Assembly: GCA_017938645.1 (NCBI GenBank)
Contig: JAGBBE010000119.1
Location: 1-25,248 of the forward strand
DNA: 25,248 nt
Direction of reading: 5' to 3'
Source: Clostridia bacterium
GTDB taxonomy: Bacteria > Bacillota_A > Clostridia > Christensenellales > Aristaeellaceae
In this document: in pieces, positions 14,180 to 21,029 of the stretch
Layout: every line of letters starts with the position of its first letter
Numbering within the stretch: position 1 is the first letter of the stretch
Position numbers and translations under genes: made by a program
Notes under the pieces: model-generated
The model's database searches: none
What the model saw: the letters and a program-made list of their open reading frames with translations, nothing else
What the model was told of the DNA's origin: nothing

Positions 14180-14613
14180 TGTGTAACCGTCATTGGAGCA
14201 AGCATGTACGCACCGCCGTACTCTGTCTTGGAATCGTCAGTTTTCTTTTTGGTCTGCTTTCGTTTTTAATCGGAAAGCCGGAAGGCCATTCGCTCAATAC
14301 CCTGCTTGGTATGTTCACAGGCTTCGGCGCGGGCATCATGGGCGTAGCAATCTGGGGAATGATCCGTGAAAAGGTTGTATCCAGAGAAAAACTCGAGCAG
14401 GAAAAGATTGAACTGCAGGATGAACGAAGCATCGCCATTATGCGGGCAGCCGGACTTGCGGCATTCTACGCGGCCATCGCGATCTTCGCCGTGCTGATCT
14501 TCCTGTTCATGGGCCTTGGCTATACCGTTCCGTCCTACATCTGCCTTGGCGCGATGTATCTGATGGTTGCCGTGGCGTGGATCGCGCGGAAGGTTTTTGA
14601 AAAGAAAATGTAA
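14179..14613 (+). CDS. Four-helix membrane protein, DUF2178-like, partner of the XRE regulator
   Basis: A 144-residue membrane protein with helices at about 11-31, 40-62, 90-112 and 117-137. Between helices 2 and 3 is a charged cytoplasmic segment with EQEKIELQDERSIAI, close to the conserved DERN-type motif of DUF2178-like proteins that regularly follow small XRE regulators. The function is unknown; a signal-relay or envelope-stress role is only a guess. The start ATG 14179 overlaps the regulator stop (TAATG), so translation is probably coupled. It is followed by a cluster of strong hairpins. Confidence 0.85.
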   Translation: MCNRHWSKHVRTAVLCLGIVSFLFGLLSFLIGKPEGHSLNTLLGMFTGFGAGIMGVAIWGMIREKVVSREKLEQEKIELQDERSIAIMRAAGLAAFYAAIAIFAVLIFLFMGLGYTVPSYICLGAMYLMVAVAWIARKVFEKKM

Positions 14614-14617
14614 ATGA

Positions 14618-14659
14618 AAATGACCTTGCAGCTTCAGAAAACGAAGCGCAAGGTCATTT
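14618..14659 (+). terminator. 17-bp hairpin after the membrane-protein gene
   Basis: Stem AAATGACCTTGC (14618-14629) with 14648-14659, one bulged A, then GCTTC/GAAGC, loop AGAAAAC. It starts 5 bases after the stop at 14613. The T run is short (ATTTC), so it may act together with the next hairpin. Confidence 0.65.
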
Positions 14660-14660
14660 C

Positions 14661-14705
14661 AGATTGTCAAAAAAGGCCGCTGCTTGCGACCTTTTTTGAC
14701 AATCT
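14661..14705. terminator. Perfect 16-bp hairpin with internal A/T runs, bidirectional terminator
   Basis: AGATTGTCAAAAAAGG (14661-14676) pairs perfectly with 14690-14705; the loop is 13 bases. Six A and six T residues inside the stem allow it to act on both strands. Confidence 0.75.
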
Positions 14706-14707
14706 GA

Positions 14708-14740
14708 GACTGGTGCTTCGCTGAAGTCACCAGTCCTTTT
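14708..14740 (+). terminator. Third consecutive hairpin with T-rich tail
   Basis: GACTGGTG (14708-14715) pairs with CACCAGTC (14728-14735), 12-base loop, followed by CTTTTC. It is a terminator-like element only 2 bases from the previous one. Confidence 0.5.
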
Positions 14741-14772
14741 CTATACAACGATCAATACCCCAAAAAGGGATT

Positions 14773-14820
14773 CCAAAGGGCAAAGCCCTTTGGCGGTGGG
14801 TTTGGGAGGCGGCGCCTCCC
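14773..14820. repeat. Two adjacent G/C-rich palindromes, REP-like element
   Basis: CCAAAGGGC-AAA-GCCCTTTGG (14773-14793) and GGGAGGC-GGC-GCCTCCC (14804-14820) are perfect hairpins 10 bases apart, just after the stop of the minus-strand kinase-like gene. On the minus strand the first is followed by AATCCCTTTTTG, so it could end the icd operon. The form resembles dispersed intergenic palindromes, but copy number cannot be judged here. Confidence 0.5.
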
Positions 14821-14831
14821 TTCGTCTCCCC

Positions 14832-15413
14832 TCAAATCATTCCGCGCCGCTTGAGGTAATCCTTGATAAATTCAACCGTTCCCTCCACGCCGAGCGTATC
14901 GGAAGAGAGACAGAGGTCGTAGACTTCGGCACGTCCCCATTCCTCGCCGGTGTAGTAGCGGTGGAAGGCGGAGCGCTCGCGATCGTGGGCCTGAACGATG
15001 CGGAGGATTTTGTTCACGGGGATGGATTCGACTTTGGAGCGGTGCTCGGCGCGGGTGCGCACGGGCGCGTGGATGAACAGACGCAGGCAGCGTGGCGAAT
15101 CGCGGAAGATGTAGCTGCCGCACTGCTCGACCATTACGAAGCTCTTGCCGTCGGTGAGCTTGCGGATGAAGTCAAAGGGCAGGTCGCCGCGCACCTGGGA
15201 GCTGTTTTCAACAGCAATGGCAAACAGCAGGCTGGACACGGGCTGCTCCTCGTAGAAAGCGCGAACCTTGCTGTAGTCGCGGGTCTGCTTGGCGATGGCC
15301 ATGAGTTCCTGTTTGCCGTAGAAATCGATGCCGAGCTCCTTGGCCAGCTGCATGCCGATATCGCGCCCGCGGCTGCCGTAGGTGCGGCTGATGGTAATGA
15401 TCAATGGTTCCAT
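14832..15413 (-). CDS. Cytidylate-kinase-like family protein
   Basis: A 193-residue protein of the cytidylate kinase-like (P-loop NTPase) family abundant in Clostridia. The start PLIITISRTYGSRGRDIGMQ matches the family form ISREYGSGGREIG, a P-loop in which the usual GKS/T is altered, followed by LAKELGIDFYGKQELMAIA. The middle shows VEQCGSYIF (residues about 94-102, where the family reads GRCAD), LRLFIHAPVRTRAEH and a C-terminal YDLCLSSDTLGVEGTVEFI, the typical nucleotide-kinase ending. The true substrate of these proteins is not established; housekeeping CMP kinase is usually a different gene. ATG 15413 follows GGGAGG; a TTG 15 bases upstream is rejected. It lies 15 bases behind lrgB, last in the icd operon. 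Confidence 0.85.
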   Translation of the reverse strand: MEPLIITISRTYGSRGRDIGMQLAKELGIDFYGKQELMAIAKQTRDYSKVRAFYEEQPVSSLLFAIAVENSSQVRGDLPFDFIRKLTDGKSFVMVEQCGSYIFRDSPRCLRLFIHAPVRTRAEHRSKVESIPVNKILRIVQAHDRERSAFHRYYTGEEWGRAEVYDLCLSSDTLGVEGTVEFIKDYLKRRGMI

Positions 15414-15428
15414 GGTCGGTCCTCCCAA

Positions 15429-16121
15429 TCAAAGAAGCGGTGCAAAGAACGAAGCGCCCACAACGGTGAGCAGGCCGGAAGCGGCGATGGCAAGGCTGCT
15501 CATAGCGCCTTCCACCGGGCCGTACTCGATGGCGCGGGCTGTGCCGATGGCGTGGGACGAAGCGCCCAGACCAAGGCCGCGCGCGATGGGGTCGGTTACG
15601 CGGAAGAGACGGTAGATGAGATCGGCAAGCACGTTGCCCAGAATGCCGGTGACGATGATTACAGCAACCGTTACCGAAACCACGCCGCCCAGCTCCTCCG
15701 ACACACCCATACCGATGGCGGTGGTGATGGACTTGGGAAGCAGGGTGACATAGGTGGTGTGGTCAAGGCCGAAGAGCAGGCTCATCAGCCAGATGCTGAC
15801 AAGGCTGGATAAAACGCCTGCCAGCAGTCCGGCAATGACGGCCTTCCAGTTTTCCTTCAGGAGCATCAGCTGTTCGTAGAGCGGCACGGCCAGGCAGACC
15901 GTAACCGGCGTCAGCAGGTAGGACAGATGCTGCGCGCCTGCGTTGTACTGCTCGTATTCCACGCCCAGAAGCGCGTTGACGCCGATGACGATGATCACCG
16001 ACATCAGCAGCGGATGCAGCACGGCCAGACGGAATTTGCGCTTGATGAGCAGACCGGCCTCATAGGCCAGAATGCTGATGGCTGCGCCGTAGTAAACCGA
16101 GGAGGCAAGCCATTCAGTCAC
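15429..16121 (-). CDS. lrgB: LrgB/CidB family membrane protein
   Basis: A 230-residue polytopic membrane protein of the LrgB/CidB/YohK family, normal length. The family core is clear: LLPKSITTAIGMGVSEELGG (about 125-144) and ARGLGLGASSHAIGTARAIE followed by EGAMSSLAIAASGLLT (about 182-217). LrgAB pairs were described as holin/antiholin-like regulators of murein hydrolases, and LrgAB-type systems of Bacillus and Streptococcus are pyruvate transporters. The start is GTG 16121, placed 7 bases after AAGGAGG; it overlaps the lrgA stop by 8 bases, indicating coupled translation. Being co-directional with icd favours a carbon-acid transport role here, by inference. Confidence 0.94.
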   Translation of the reverse strand: MTEWLASSVYYGAAISILAYEAGLLIKRKFRLAVLHPLLMSVIIVIGVNALLGVEYEQYNAGAQHLSYLLTPVTVCLAVPLYEQLMLLKENWKAVIAGLLAGVLSSLVSIWLMSLLFGLDHTTYVTLLPKSITTAIGMGVSEELGGVVSVTVAVIIVTGILGNVLADLIYRLFRVTDPIARGLGLGASSHAIGTARAIEYGPVEGAMSSLAIAASGLLTVVGASFFAPLL

Positions 16122-16479
16122 GGTCGCGCCTCCTTTCCTCCAGACGGATCACGCCCTGCGTAACCCGGCCGGTGCAGCCCATCACAATCACGGTGCTGGC
16201 CAGTGTGATCACAGCCACAGGCAGCCATACCGGCGCAATCTGACTCCAAACGTTTGGCAGATTGACCGCAGCAGGGATGAACATAACGGGCATGATTTCA
16301 ATGAGAAAAGCAGCGCCGTACTGTACCTTTTCCAGCCGGACGACGCCGGTGGTAAGGCCAAGAAGCATGAGAACCAGTCCATAGACGCTGGCGGGGATGG
16401 GAAGCGGAAGCAGCACCCTCAAACCTTCGCCTAAGAACGAGATACCGGCGATGATCGCAAACTGCCGCAGAAGTTCCAT
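16114..16479 (-). CDS. lrgA: LrgA/CidA family membrane protein
   Basis: A 121-residue four-helix membrane protein of the LrgA/CidA holin-like family. The typical opening is seen (FAIIAGISFLGEGLRVLLPL, then PIPASVYGLVLMLLGLTTG), where the family reads P.PGS..G..LL, and a later FIPAAVNLPNVW resembles the FVPAGVG motif. The cytosolic tail is basic (RLEERRRDRD). It is expected to work with LrgB as a two-component membrane system. ATG 16479 follows GGAGG; the gene starts 11 bases after the icd stop and overlaps lrgB by 8 bases. Confidence 0.92.
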   Translation of the reverse strand: MELLRQFAIIAGISFLGEGLRVLLPLPIPASVYGLVLMLLGLTTGVVRLEKVQYGAAFLIEIMPVMFIPAAVNLPNVWSQIAPVWLPVAVITLASTVIVMGCTGRVTQGVIRLEERRRDRD

Positions 16480-16490
16480 TACAAGCCTCC

Positions 16491-17693
16491 TTACAGGGTA
16501 GCGAGGGTATCGGCGATGGCGTCGAGGAAGGCGTCGGAGTTGAGGCCGACGGCTTCGCCTTCGTAAAGGGCGACAAGGTCCTTGGTCATCCTGCCGCTTT
16601 CGATGGTGTCAAGCGTGGCCTTTTCAAGCCTGTCGGCAAAGGCGCACAGGTCGGGAAGCGCATCCAGCTCGCCGCGCTTGCGAAGCGCGCCCGTCCACGC
16701 AAAGATGGTCGCCACAGGATTGGTGGAGGTCTCTTCGCCCTTGAGGTAGCGGTAGTAATGACGGGTTACGGTGCCGTGCGCGGCTTCGTACTCGAACTGG
16801 CCGTTGGGAGAAACCAGCACGCTGGTCATCATCGCCAGAGAGCCGAAAGCGGTGGCAACCATGTCGCTCATCACGTCACCGTCGTAATTCTTCAGCGCCC
16901 AGATGAAGCCGCCCTTGGAGCGGATGACGCGCGCGACCGCATCGTCGATCAGGGTGTAGAAGTACTCGATGCCGGCGGCTTCGAAAGCGGCTTTGTACTC
17001 GGTTTCGTACAGCTCGGCGAAGATGTCCTTGAAGCGGTGATCGTAGGTCTTGGAGATGGTGTCCTTGGTGGAGAACCAAAGATCCTGCTTCACGCTCAGC
17101 GCGTACTGAAAGCAGCTGTGCGCAAAGGATGCGATGCTCTTATCGGTATTGTGCTGGCCCTGAATAACGCCGGGACCTTCGAAGGTCATGATGGTCTGAC
17201 GGGTTTCTGCGCCGGTTTCATCGGTGAAGCAGATTTCCGCCTTGCCGGCCGCGGGTACGCGGTACTCGGTGTTTTTGTAGACGTCGCCATAGGCATGACG
17301 CGCGATGGTGATGGGCAGCTTCCAGTTGCGCACGCAGGGCGACACACCCTTGACCAATACAGGCGCGCGGAACACAGTGCCGTCGAGAATGGCGCGGATG
17401 GTGCCGTTGGGGCTTTTCCACATCTTTTTGAGATTGTATTCCTCCACGCGCTGGGCGTTGGGCGTGATGGTGGCGCACTTGACGGCCACGCCGTACTTGA
17501 GCGTAGCGTTGGCGCTGTCCACGGTTACCTGATCGTCGGTTTCGTCGCGGTGCCTGAGGCCCAGATCATAGTATTCGGTTTTGAGGTCCACCCAGGGCAG
17601 GATCAGCTTGTCCTTGATCTTCTGCCACAAAATACGGGTCATCTCGTCGCCGTCCATTTCAACCAGAGGAGTGGTCATCAGGATTTTTTCCAT
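16491..17693 (-). CDS. icd: NADP-dependent isocitrate dehydrogenase, eukaryote-like type
   Basis: A 400-residue cytosolic enzyme that oxidises and decarboxylates isocitrate to 2-oxoglutarate with NADP, providing the carbon skeleton for glutamate. It belongs to the homodimeric class that includes mitochondrial and cytosolic IDH of eukaryotes rather than the E. coli class. Visible: [15 protein letters not shown] start, isocitrate-binding SPNGTIR (94-100), metal-binding [10 protein letters not shown] (268-277), and cofactor motif [10 protein letters not shown] (305-314), where Arg311-His312 indicate NADP preference. ATG 17693 is chosen because GGAGGG lies 9 bases away and the family starts here; an in-frame ATG 24 bases upstream lacks support. 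First gene of the apparent operon icd-lrgA-lrgB-kinase-like, with its own promoter. Confidence 0.96.
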   Translation of the reverse strand: MEKILMTTPLVEMDGDEMTRILWQKIKDKLILPWVDLKTEYYDLGLRHRDETDDQVTVDSANATLKYGVAVKCATITPNAQRVEEYNLKKMWKSPNGTIRAILDGTVFRAPVLVKGVSPCVRNWKLPITIARHAYGDVYKNTEYRVPAAGKAEICFTDETGAETRQTIMTFEGPGVIQGQHNTDKSIASFAHSCFQYALSVKQDLWFSTKDTISKTYDHRFKDIFAELYETEYKAAFEAAGIEYFYTLIDDAVARVIRSKGGFIWALKNYDGDVMSDMVATAFGSLAMMTSVLVSPNGQFEYEAAHGTVTRHYYRYLKGEETSTNPVATIFAWTGALRKRGELDALPDLCAFADRLEKATLDTIESGRMTKDLVALYEGEAVGLNSDAFLDAIADTLATL

Positions 17694-17732
17694 AGGCACG
17701 AACCCTCCCAAAAACATATTTCAGACAGGCTC

Positions 17733-17761
17733 ATTGTATAAGGTTTGCCCGGAGATTGCAA
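17733..17761 (-). promoter_or_regulatory. Promoter of icd
   Basis: Minus-strand TTGCAA (17756-17761), 17-base spacer, TACAAT (17733-17738). Predicted start near 17726, about 33 bases before ATG 17693. It points away from the T-box promoter 60 bases further on. Confidence 0.75.
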
Positions 17762-17818
17762 GGCAGGTACACCAAAAGAACACCCGCTGTATTTGCATTG
17801 TTTTTGTCAAACCGACCG

Positions 17819-17847
17819 TTGACAGGACGGAAGAAACATGCTATCAT
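17819..17847 (+). promoter_or_regulatory. Promoter of the T-box-controlled ligase operon
   Basis: Perfect TTGACA (17819-17824), 17-base spacer, TATCAT (17842-17847). Predicted start near 17854, giving a leader of nearly 300 bases to ATG 18152. Confidence 0.85.
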
Positions 17848-17853
17848 ACCATC

Positions 17854-18130
17854 CATAATTGAATACCACCCCAAAGACGATGATGAAGACGGCCGGAACG
17901 GACGCTTTCAGAGAGCCGGTGGTTGGTGCAAACCGGCAGCAGATGTTTCACAAGCCCATCCCTTCTGAGTTGAAGACCTGAAATCTGCGGAGAGTAAGGC
18001 CTTACGTGAGGCTGCGTGAATGCACAGGGTTTGATGGAACCCGCTGAGGGGCAGCGAAAGCTGCAATTTGAGTGGTACCGCGGATGTTTATACACCCGTC
18101 TCAAAGCAAGACTTTGGGACGGGTTTTTTC
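17854..18130 (+). promoter_or_regulatory. T-box tRNA-sensing leader
   Basis: The leader has the parts of a T-box in order. Stem I: a GATGAAGAC-type lower part, then CAGAGAGCCGG (AG-rich bulge) and the distal hairpin GCCGGT/ACCGGC around GGTTGGTGCAA (about 17871-17970), ending in CTTCTGAGTTG. Intermediate helices span about 17985-18064. The T-box proper, TTTGAGTGGTACCGCGG (18067-18083), fits the consensus AGGGTGGNACCGCG closely. A terminator follows at 18094-18129. Uncharged cognate tRNA would pair with the specifier and with UGGU, and so favour readthrough. The UGGU bulge predicts tRNA discriminator base A. The specifier lies in ACAAGCCCATC (17950-17960); GCC (Ala) or CCC (Pro) fit best, but I cannot fix it by eye. 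The 17694-18151 gap contains nothing else besides two promoters. Confidence 0.93.
18094..18129 (+). terminator. T-box-controlled intrinsic terminator
   Basis: A 13-bp stem (18094-18106 with 18112-18124, one G-U pair), loop CAAGA, followed by TTTTTT. It lies 11 bases after the T-box motif and 23 bases before ATG 18152, so it decides expression of the ligase operon. Confidence 0.93.
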
Positions 18131-18151
18131 ATTCATAAGGAGGTTACAGGA

Positions 18152-20416
18152 ATGCATCAGGCAGGACAACAGGTTCAGGAGATCGCGCTGCGTATCCGTG
18201 AAATGCGCCAGATCATGGGCTATTCCACGCTGGAAATGGCGCTTCGCACCCAGGTGAGCGAGGCAACCTATATTGAGTATGAATCCGGCAATATTGATCT
18301 GCCCTTTTCCTTCATTCATAAGTGCGCGCTGGCGTTCGGCATCGAACTGACCGATCTGCTGGAAGGCTACAGCGCTCATCTGAGCAACTATACCGTTACC
18401 CGTAAGGATCGCGGCATCACCACTGCCCGCGAGCGCGGCATCCGCATTCAGAACCTCGCGCCCATGTTCCGTCAGAAGATCGCTGAGCCCTACTGGGTGC
18501 GCTACGATTATCTGCCCGAGCAGCAGGACAAGCCGATTCATCTGGCGACCCATGCCGGTCAGGAATTCGACCTTGTTTTCAAGGGTTCCCTCAAGGTGCA
18601 GATCGGCGAACACACCGAGATCCTGCATGAGGGCGACAGCATTTACTACGACTCCTCCACGCCTCACGGCATGATCGCCGTCGATGGCGAAGAGTGTTTG
18701 TTCCTGGCTATGGTTCTGCATGGCAAGTCGATGGCCGCGCCCGAAATTCAGGAAAAGAACGTGCCTGTGGTCGAAAGCGATCCCGAACTGTGCTGCAGAA
18801 AGTTTATCCTGCCGCAGGAGGATGAGAACGGCTCGCTCAAGTCCATCGACTTCCAGAACGAGGATCAGTTCAACTTCGGCTTTGACATCGTGGACGCCGT
18901 GGCCCGCAAGGAGCCTGAAAAGCTCGCCATGGTGCACCTCAGCCGCACCAAGGAGGAGCGCCGCTTCACCTTCAAGGACATCAAGGATCTTTCCAACCAG
19001 ACGGCCAACTACCTCACCTCTCTGGGCGTTAAGAAGGGCGACCGCGTCATGCTCGTCCTCAAGCGCAACTGGCAGTTCTGGCCGGCCATGGTTGCTCTGT
19101 GCAAGCTGGGCGCTATCGTCATCCCGGCTACCAATCAGCTTCTGGCGCACGACTTTGAATACCGCTTCCAGGCTGCCGGCGTGAGCGCTATCCTGTGCAC
19201 TGCCGACGGCGATGTGGCCAGCCATGTGGATGCGGCGCAGGCGACCAGCCCCACGCTGAAGACCAAGATTCTCGTCGGCGGCCAGCGCGAAGGCTGGCAT
19301 GACTTCAACGCCGAGTTTGGCCTCTTCTCCCGCCGCTATCAGCGCACTGAGGAGACGCCCTGCGGCGACGATCCCATGCTCATGCTCTTCACCTCCGGCA
19401 CTACCGGCTATCCCAGAATCGCGACTCATTCCTTCAAGTATCCGCTGGGTCACTATATCACCGCCAAGTACTGGCACTGCGTGCACCGCGACGGCATCCA
19501 CTTCACCATCTCCGACACCGGCTGGGGCAAGGCGCTGTGGGGCAAGTTCTACGGCCAGTGGCTGTGTGAAGGCGCCGTGTTCACTTACGACTTCGACCGT
19601 TTCGATGCTGCAGACATTCTGCCGATGTTCGGCAAGTACCGCATCACCACGTTCTGCGCGCCGCCTACCATGTACCGCATGATGATCAAGGAGGACCTGA
19701 CCCAGTACGATTTCTCCTCTGTGCTGCGCGCCACCACTGCCGGAGAAGCGCTCAACCCCGAGGTCTATTACCAGTTCGAAAAGCTCACGGGGCTTCAGCT
19801 CATCGAAGGCTTTGGCCAGACCGAAACCACGCTGTCCATTGCCAACCTCGTGGGTCAGCCGCATAAGGTCGGCTCCATGGGCAAGGCCAGCCCGCTGTAT
19901 GACATCGCGCTGCTTGATCCCGACGGCAATCCCGTTGCGCCCGGCGCATCCGGCGAAATCTGTATCCGAACCAGCGAAAAGGTTCCCTGCGGATTGTTCC
20001 TCGGTTACTATCTGGATCAGGAAAAGACCGACGCGGTCATCCACGACGGCTGGTATCACACCGGCGACGTGGCGTGGAAGGACGAACAGGGTTACTTCTG
20101 GTACGTCAGCCGCGTGGACGACGTCATCAAGTCGTCCGGCTACCGCATCGGACCGTTCGAAATCGAGTCCGTCATCATGGAACTGCCCTATGTGCTTGAG
20201 TGCGGCGTAACCGGCGCGCCTGATGAGGTCCGCGGCCAGGTGGTCAAGGCCTGCATTGTGCTCACCAAGGGCACCGAAGGCACCGACGAACTCAAGAAGG
20301 AAATCCAGAACTACGTCAAGAAGCACACCGCGCCCTACAAGTATCCGCGCATTGTGGAATTCCGCGAGAAGCTTCCCAAGACCATTTCCGGCAAGATCCA
20401 GCGCAACAAGCTGTAA
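18152..20416 (+). CDS. XRE-cupin-acyl-CoA synthetase fusion protein
   Basis: A 754-residue protein of three parts. Residues about 8-70 are an XRE helix-turn-helix (STLEMALRTQVSEATYIEYE, then SGNIDLPFSFIHKCALAFGI). Residues about 112-190 are a cupin (HAGQEFDLVFKGSLKVQIGE at 134-153, then GDSIYYDSSTPHG), as in XRE-cupin regulators. Residues about 240-754 are a complete AMP-forming acyl-CoA synthetase of the medium-chain (MACS) kind: TSGTTGYPR at 414-422 (Arg where Lys is usual), EGFGQTETT at 552-560, GWYHTGD at 633-639, YRIGPFEIE, and the adenylation Lys748 in KTISGKIQR. It should make an acyl-CoA from a carboxylic acid, CoA and ATP; the acid is unknown. ATG 18152 follows AAGGAGG. Control by the T-box upstream implies a link to amino acid supply. 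One uninterrupted frame, so the fusion is real in this sequence. Confidence 0.93.
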   Translation: MHQAGQQVQEIALRIREMRQIMGYSTLEMALRTQVSEATYIEYESGNIDLPFSFIHKCALAFGIELTDLLEGYSAHLSNYTVTRKDRGITTARERGIRIQNLAPMFRQKIAEPYWVRYDYLPEQQDKPIHLATHAGQEFDLVFKGSLKVQIGEHTEILHEGDSIYYDSSTPHGMIAVDGEECLFLAMVLHGKSMAAPEIQEKNVPVVESDPELCCRKFILPQEDENGSLKSIDFQNEDQFNFGFDIVDAVARKEPEKLAMVHLSRTKEERRFTFKDIKDLSNQTANYLTSLGVKKGDRVMLVLKRNWQFWPAMVALCKLGAIVIPATNQLLAHDFEYRFQAAGVSAILCTADGDVASHVDAAQATSPTLKTKILVGGQREGWHDFNAEFGLFSRRYQRTEETPCGDDPMLMLFTSGTTGYPRIATHSFKYPLGHYITAKYWHCVHRDGIHFTISDTGWGKALWGKFYGQWLCEGAVFTYDFDRFDAADILPMFGKYRITTFCAPPTMYRMMIKEDLTQYDFSSVLRATTAGEALNPEVYYQFEKLTGLQLIEGFGQTETTLSIANLVGQPHKVGSMGKASPLYDIALLDPDGNPVAPGASGEICIRTSEKVPCGLFLGYYLDQEKTDAVIHDGWYHTGDVAWKDEQGYFWYVSRVDDVIKSSGYRIGPFEIESVIMELPYVLECGVTGAPDEVRGQVVKACIVLTKGTEGTDELKKEIQNYVKKHTAPYKYPRIVEFREKLPKTISGKIQRNKL

Positions 20417-20430
20417 GATAAAGGAGGAGA

Positions 20431-20982
20431 ATGGCCGTGCTGTTTCCTGAAAAGTCTATCGTTCTGAAAAATGGTCTTCCGGCCATTCTCCGCAGTCCTC
20501 GGCCGGAAGAAGCCGCTGAAATGCTGGACTATCTGCGCGACGTTTCCGCAGAGACCCATTTCATTCTGCGTGAACCGGAGGAATGCACCGAAACAGTGGA
20601 GCAGGAGGCTGCGTTTCTGGAAGGAATCAACGCTTCTCCTTTGAATGTGATGATCGTGTGCGAGGTGGATGGAGAAATCGCCGGAAACTGCCAGCTCTCC
20701 TTCCAAAAGAGGGCGAAGGTACGTCATCGTGCCAGCGTCGCCATTGCTCTGAGAAAGAAATACTGGAACCTCGGCATTGGCACGGCTTTTTTCCGGGAGA
20801 TGATTTCCGTTGCCCGCGAACACGGAATCATGCAGATGGAACTGGAATTCGTTGAAGGAAATGACCGTGCGCGTGCATTGTATGAAAAAATGGGCTTCCG
20901 CGTTTATGCTGAGCATCCGGATGCCATCCGTCTGAAGGATGGAACGATGCTCAAAGAATACCGGATGCTGCTGAAACTGTAA
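20431..20982 (+). CDS. GNAT family N-acetyltransferase, co-operonic with the ligase fusion
   Basis: A 183-residue acetyltransferase. The acetyl-CoA binding region is visible at about 100-125: ASVAIALRKKYWNLGIGTAF with the N-L-G-I-G-T pyrophosphate loop, followed by the helix FREMISVAREHG and the C-terminal strand-helix MELEFVEGNDRARALYEKMG and FRVYAEHPDAI. This form is near SpeG/RimJ-like enzymes acting on small amines or protein ends; the substrate is unknown. It starts 14 bases after the ligase stop with AAGGAGG, so it shares the T-box-controlled transcript. An inferred possibility is control of the acyl-CoA synthetase by lysine acylation, as AcuA does to AcsA in Bacillus; resistance to a small molecule is the alternative. 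Confidence 0.9.
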   Translation: MAVLFPEKSIVLKNGLPAILRSPRPEEAAEMLDYLRDVSAETHFILREPEECTETVEQEAAFLEGINASPLNVMIVCEVDGEIAGNCQLSFQKRAKVRHRASVAIALRKKYWNLGIGTAFFREMISVAREHGIMQMELEFVEGNDRARALYEKMGFRVYAEHPDAIRLKDGTMLKEYRMLLKL

Positions 20983-20984
20983 TT

Positions 20985-21022
20985 GAAAAAACCGCCATGC
21001 TGCTCAAGCATGGCGGTTTTTT
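20985..21022. terminator. Bidirectional terminator between convergent acetyltransferase genes
   Basis: AAAAAACCGCCATGC, loop TGCTCAA, GCATGGCGGTTTTTT: a perfect 15-bp stem with T runs on both strands, between the stops at 20982 and 21030. Confidence 0.93.
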
Positions 21023-21029
21023 GTGAAGA

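Noticed and set aside
17980..17986. GAAATC after Stem I as an Ile specifier of the T-box
   Set aside because: The TGAAA lies after the CTTCTGAG end of Stem I, at the place of the conserved linker, so it is not in the specifier loop.
18101..20326. Minus-strand 741-codon open frame over the ligase fusion
   Set aside because: Antisense shadow; the plus-strand frame carries the XRE, cupin and synthetase motifs.
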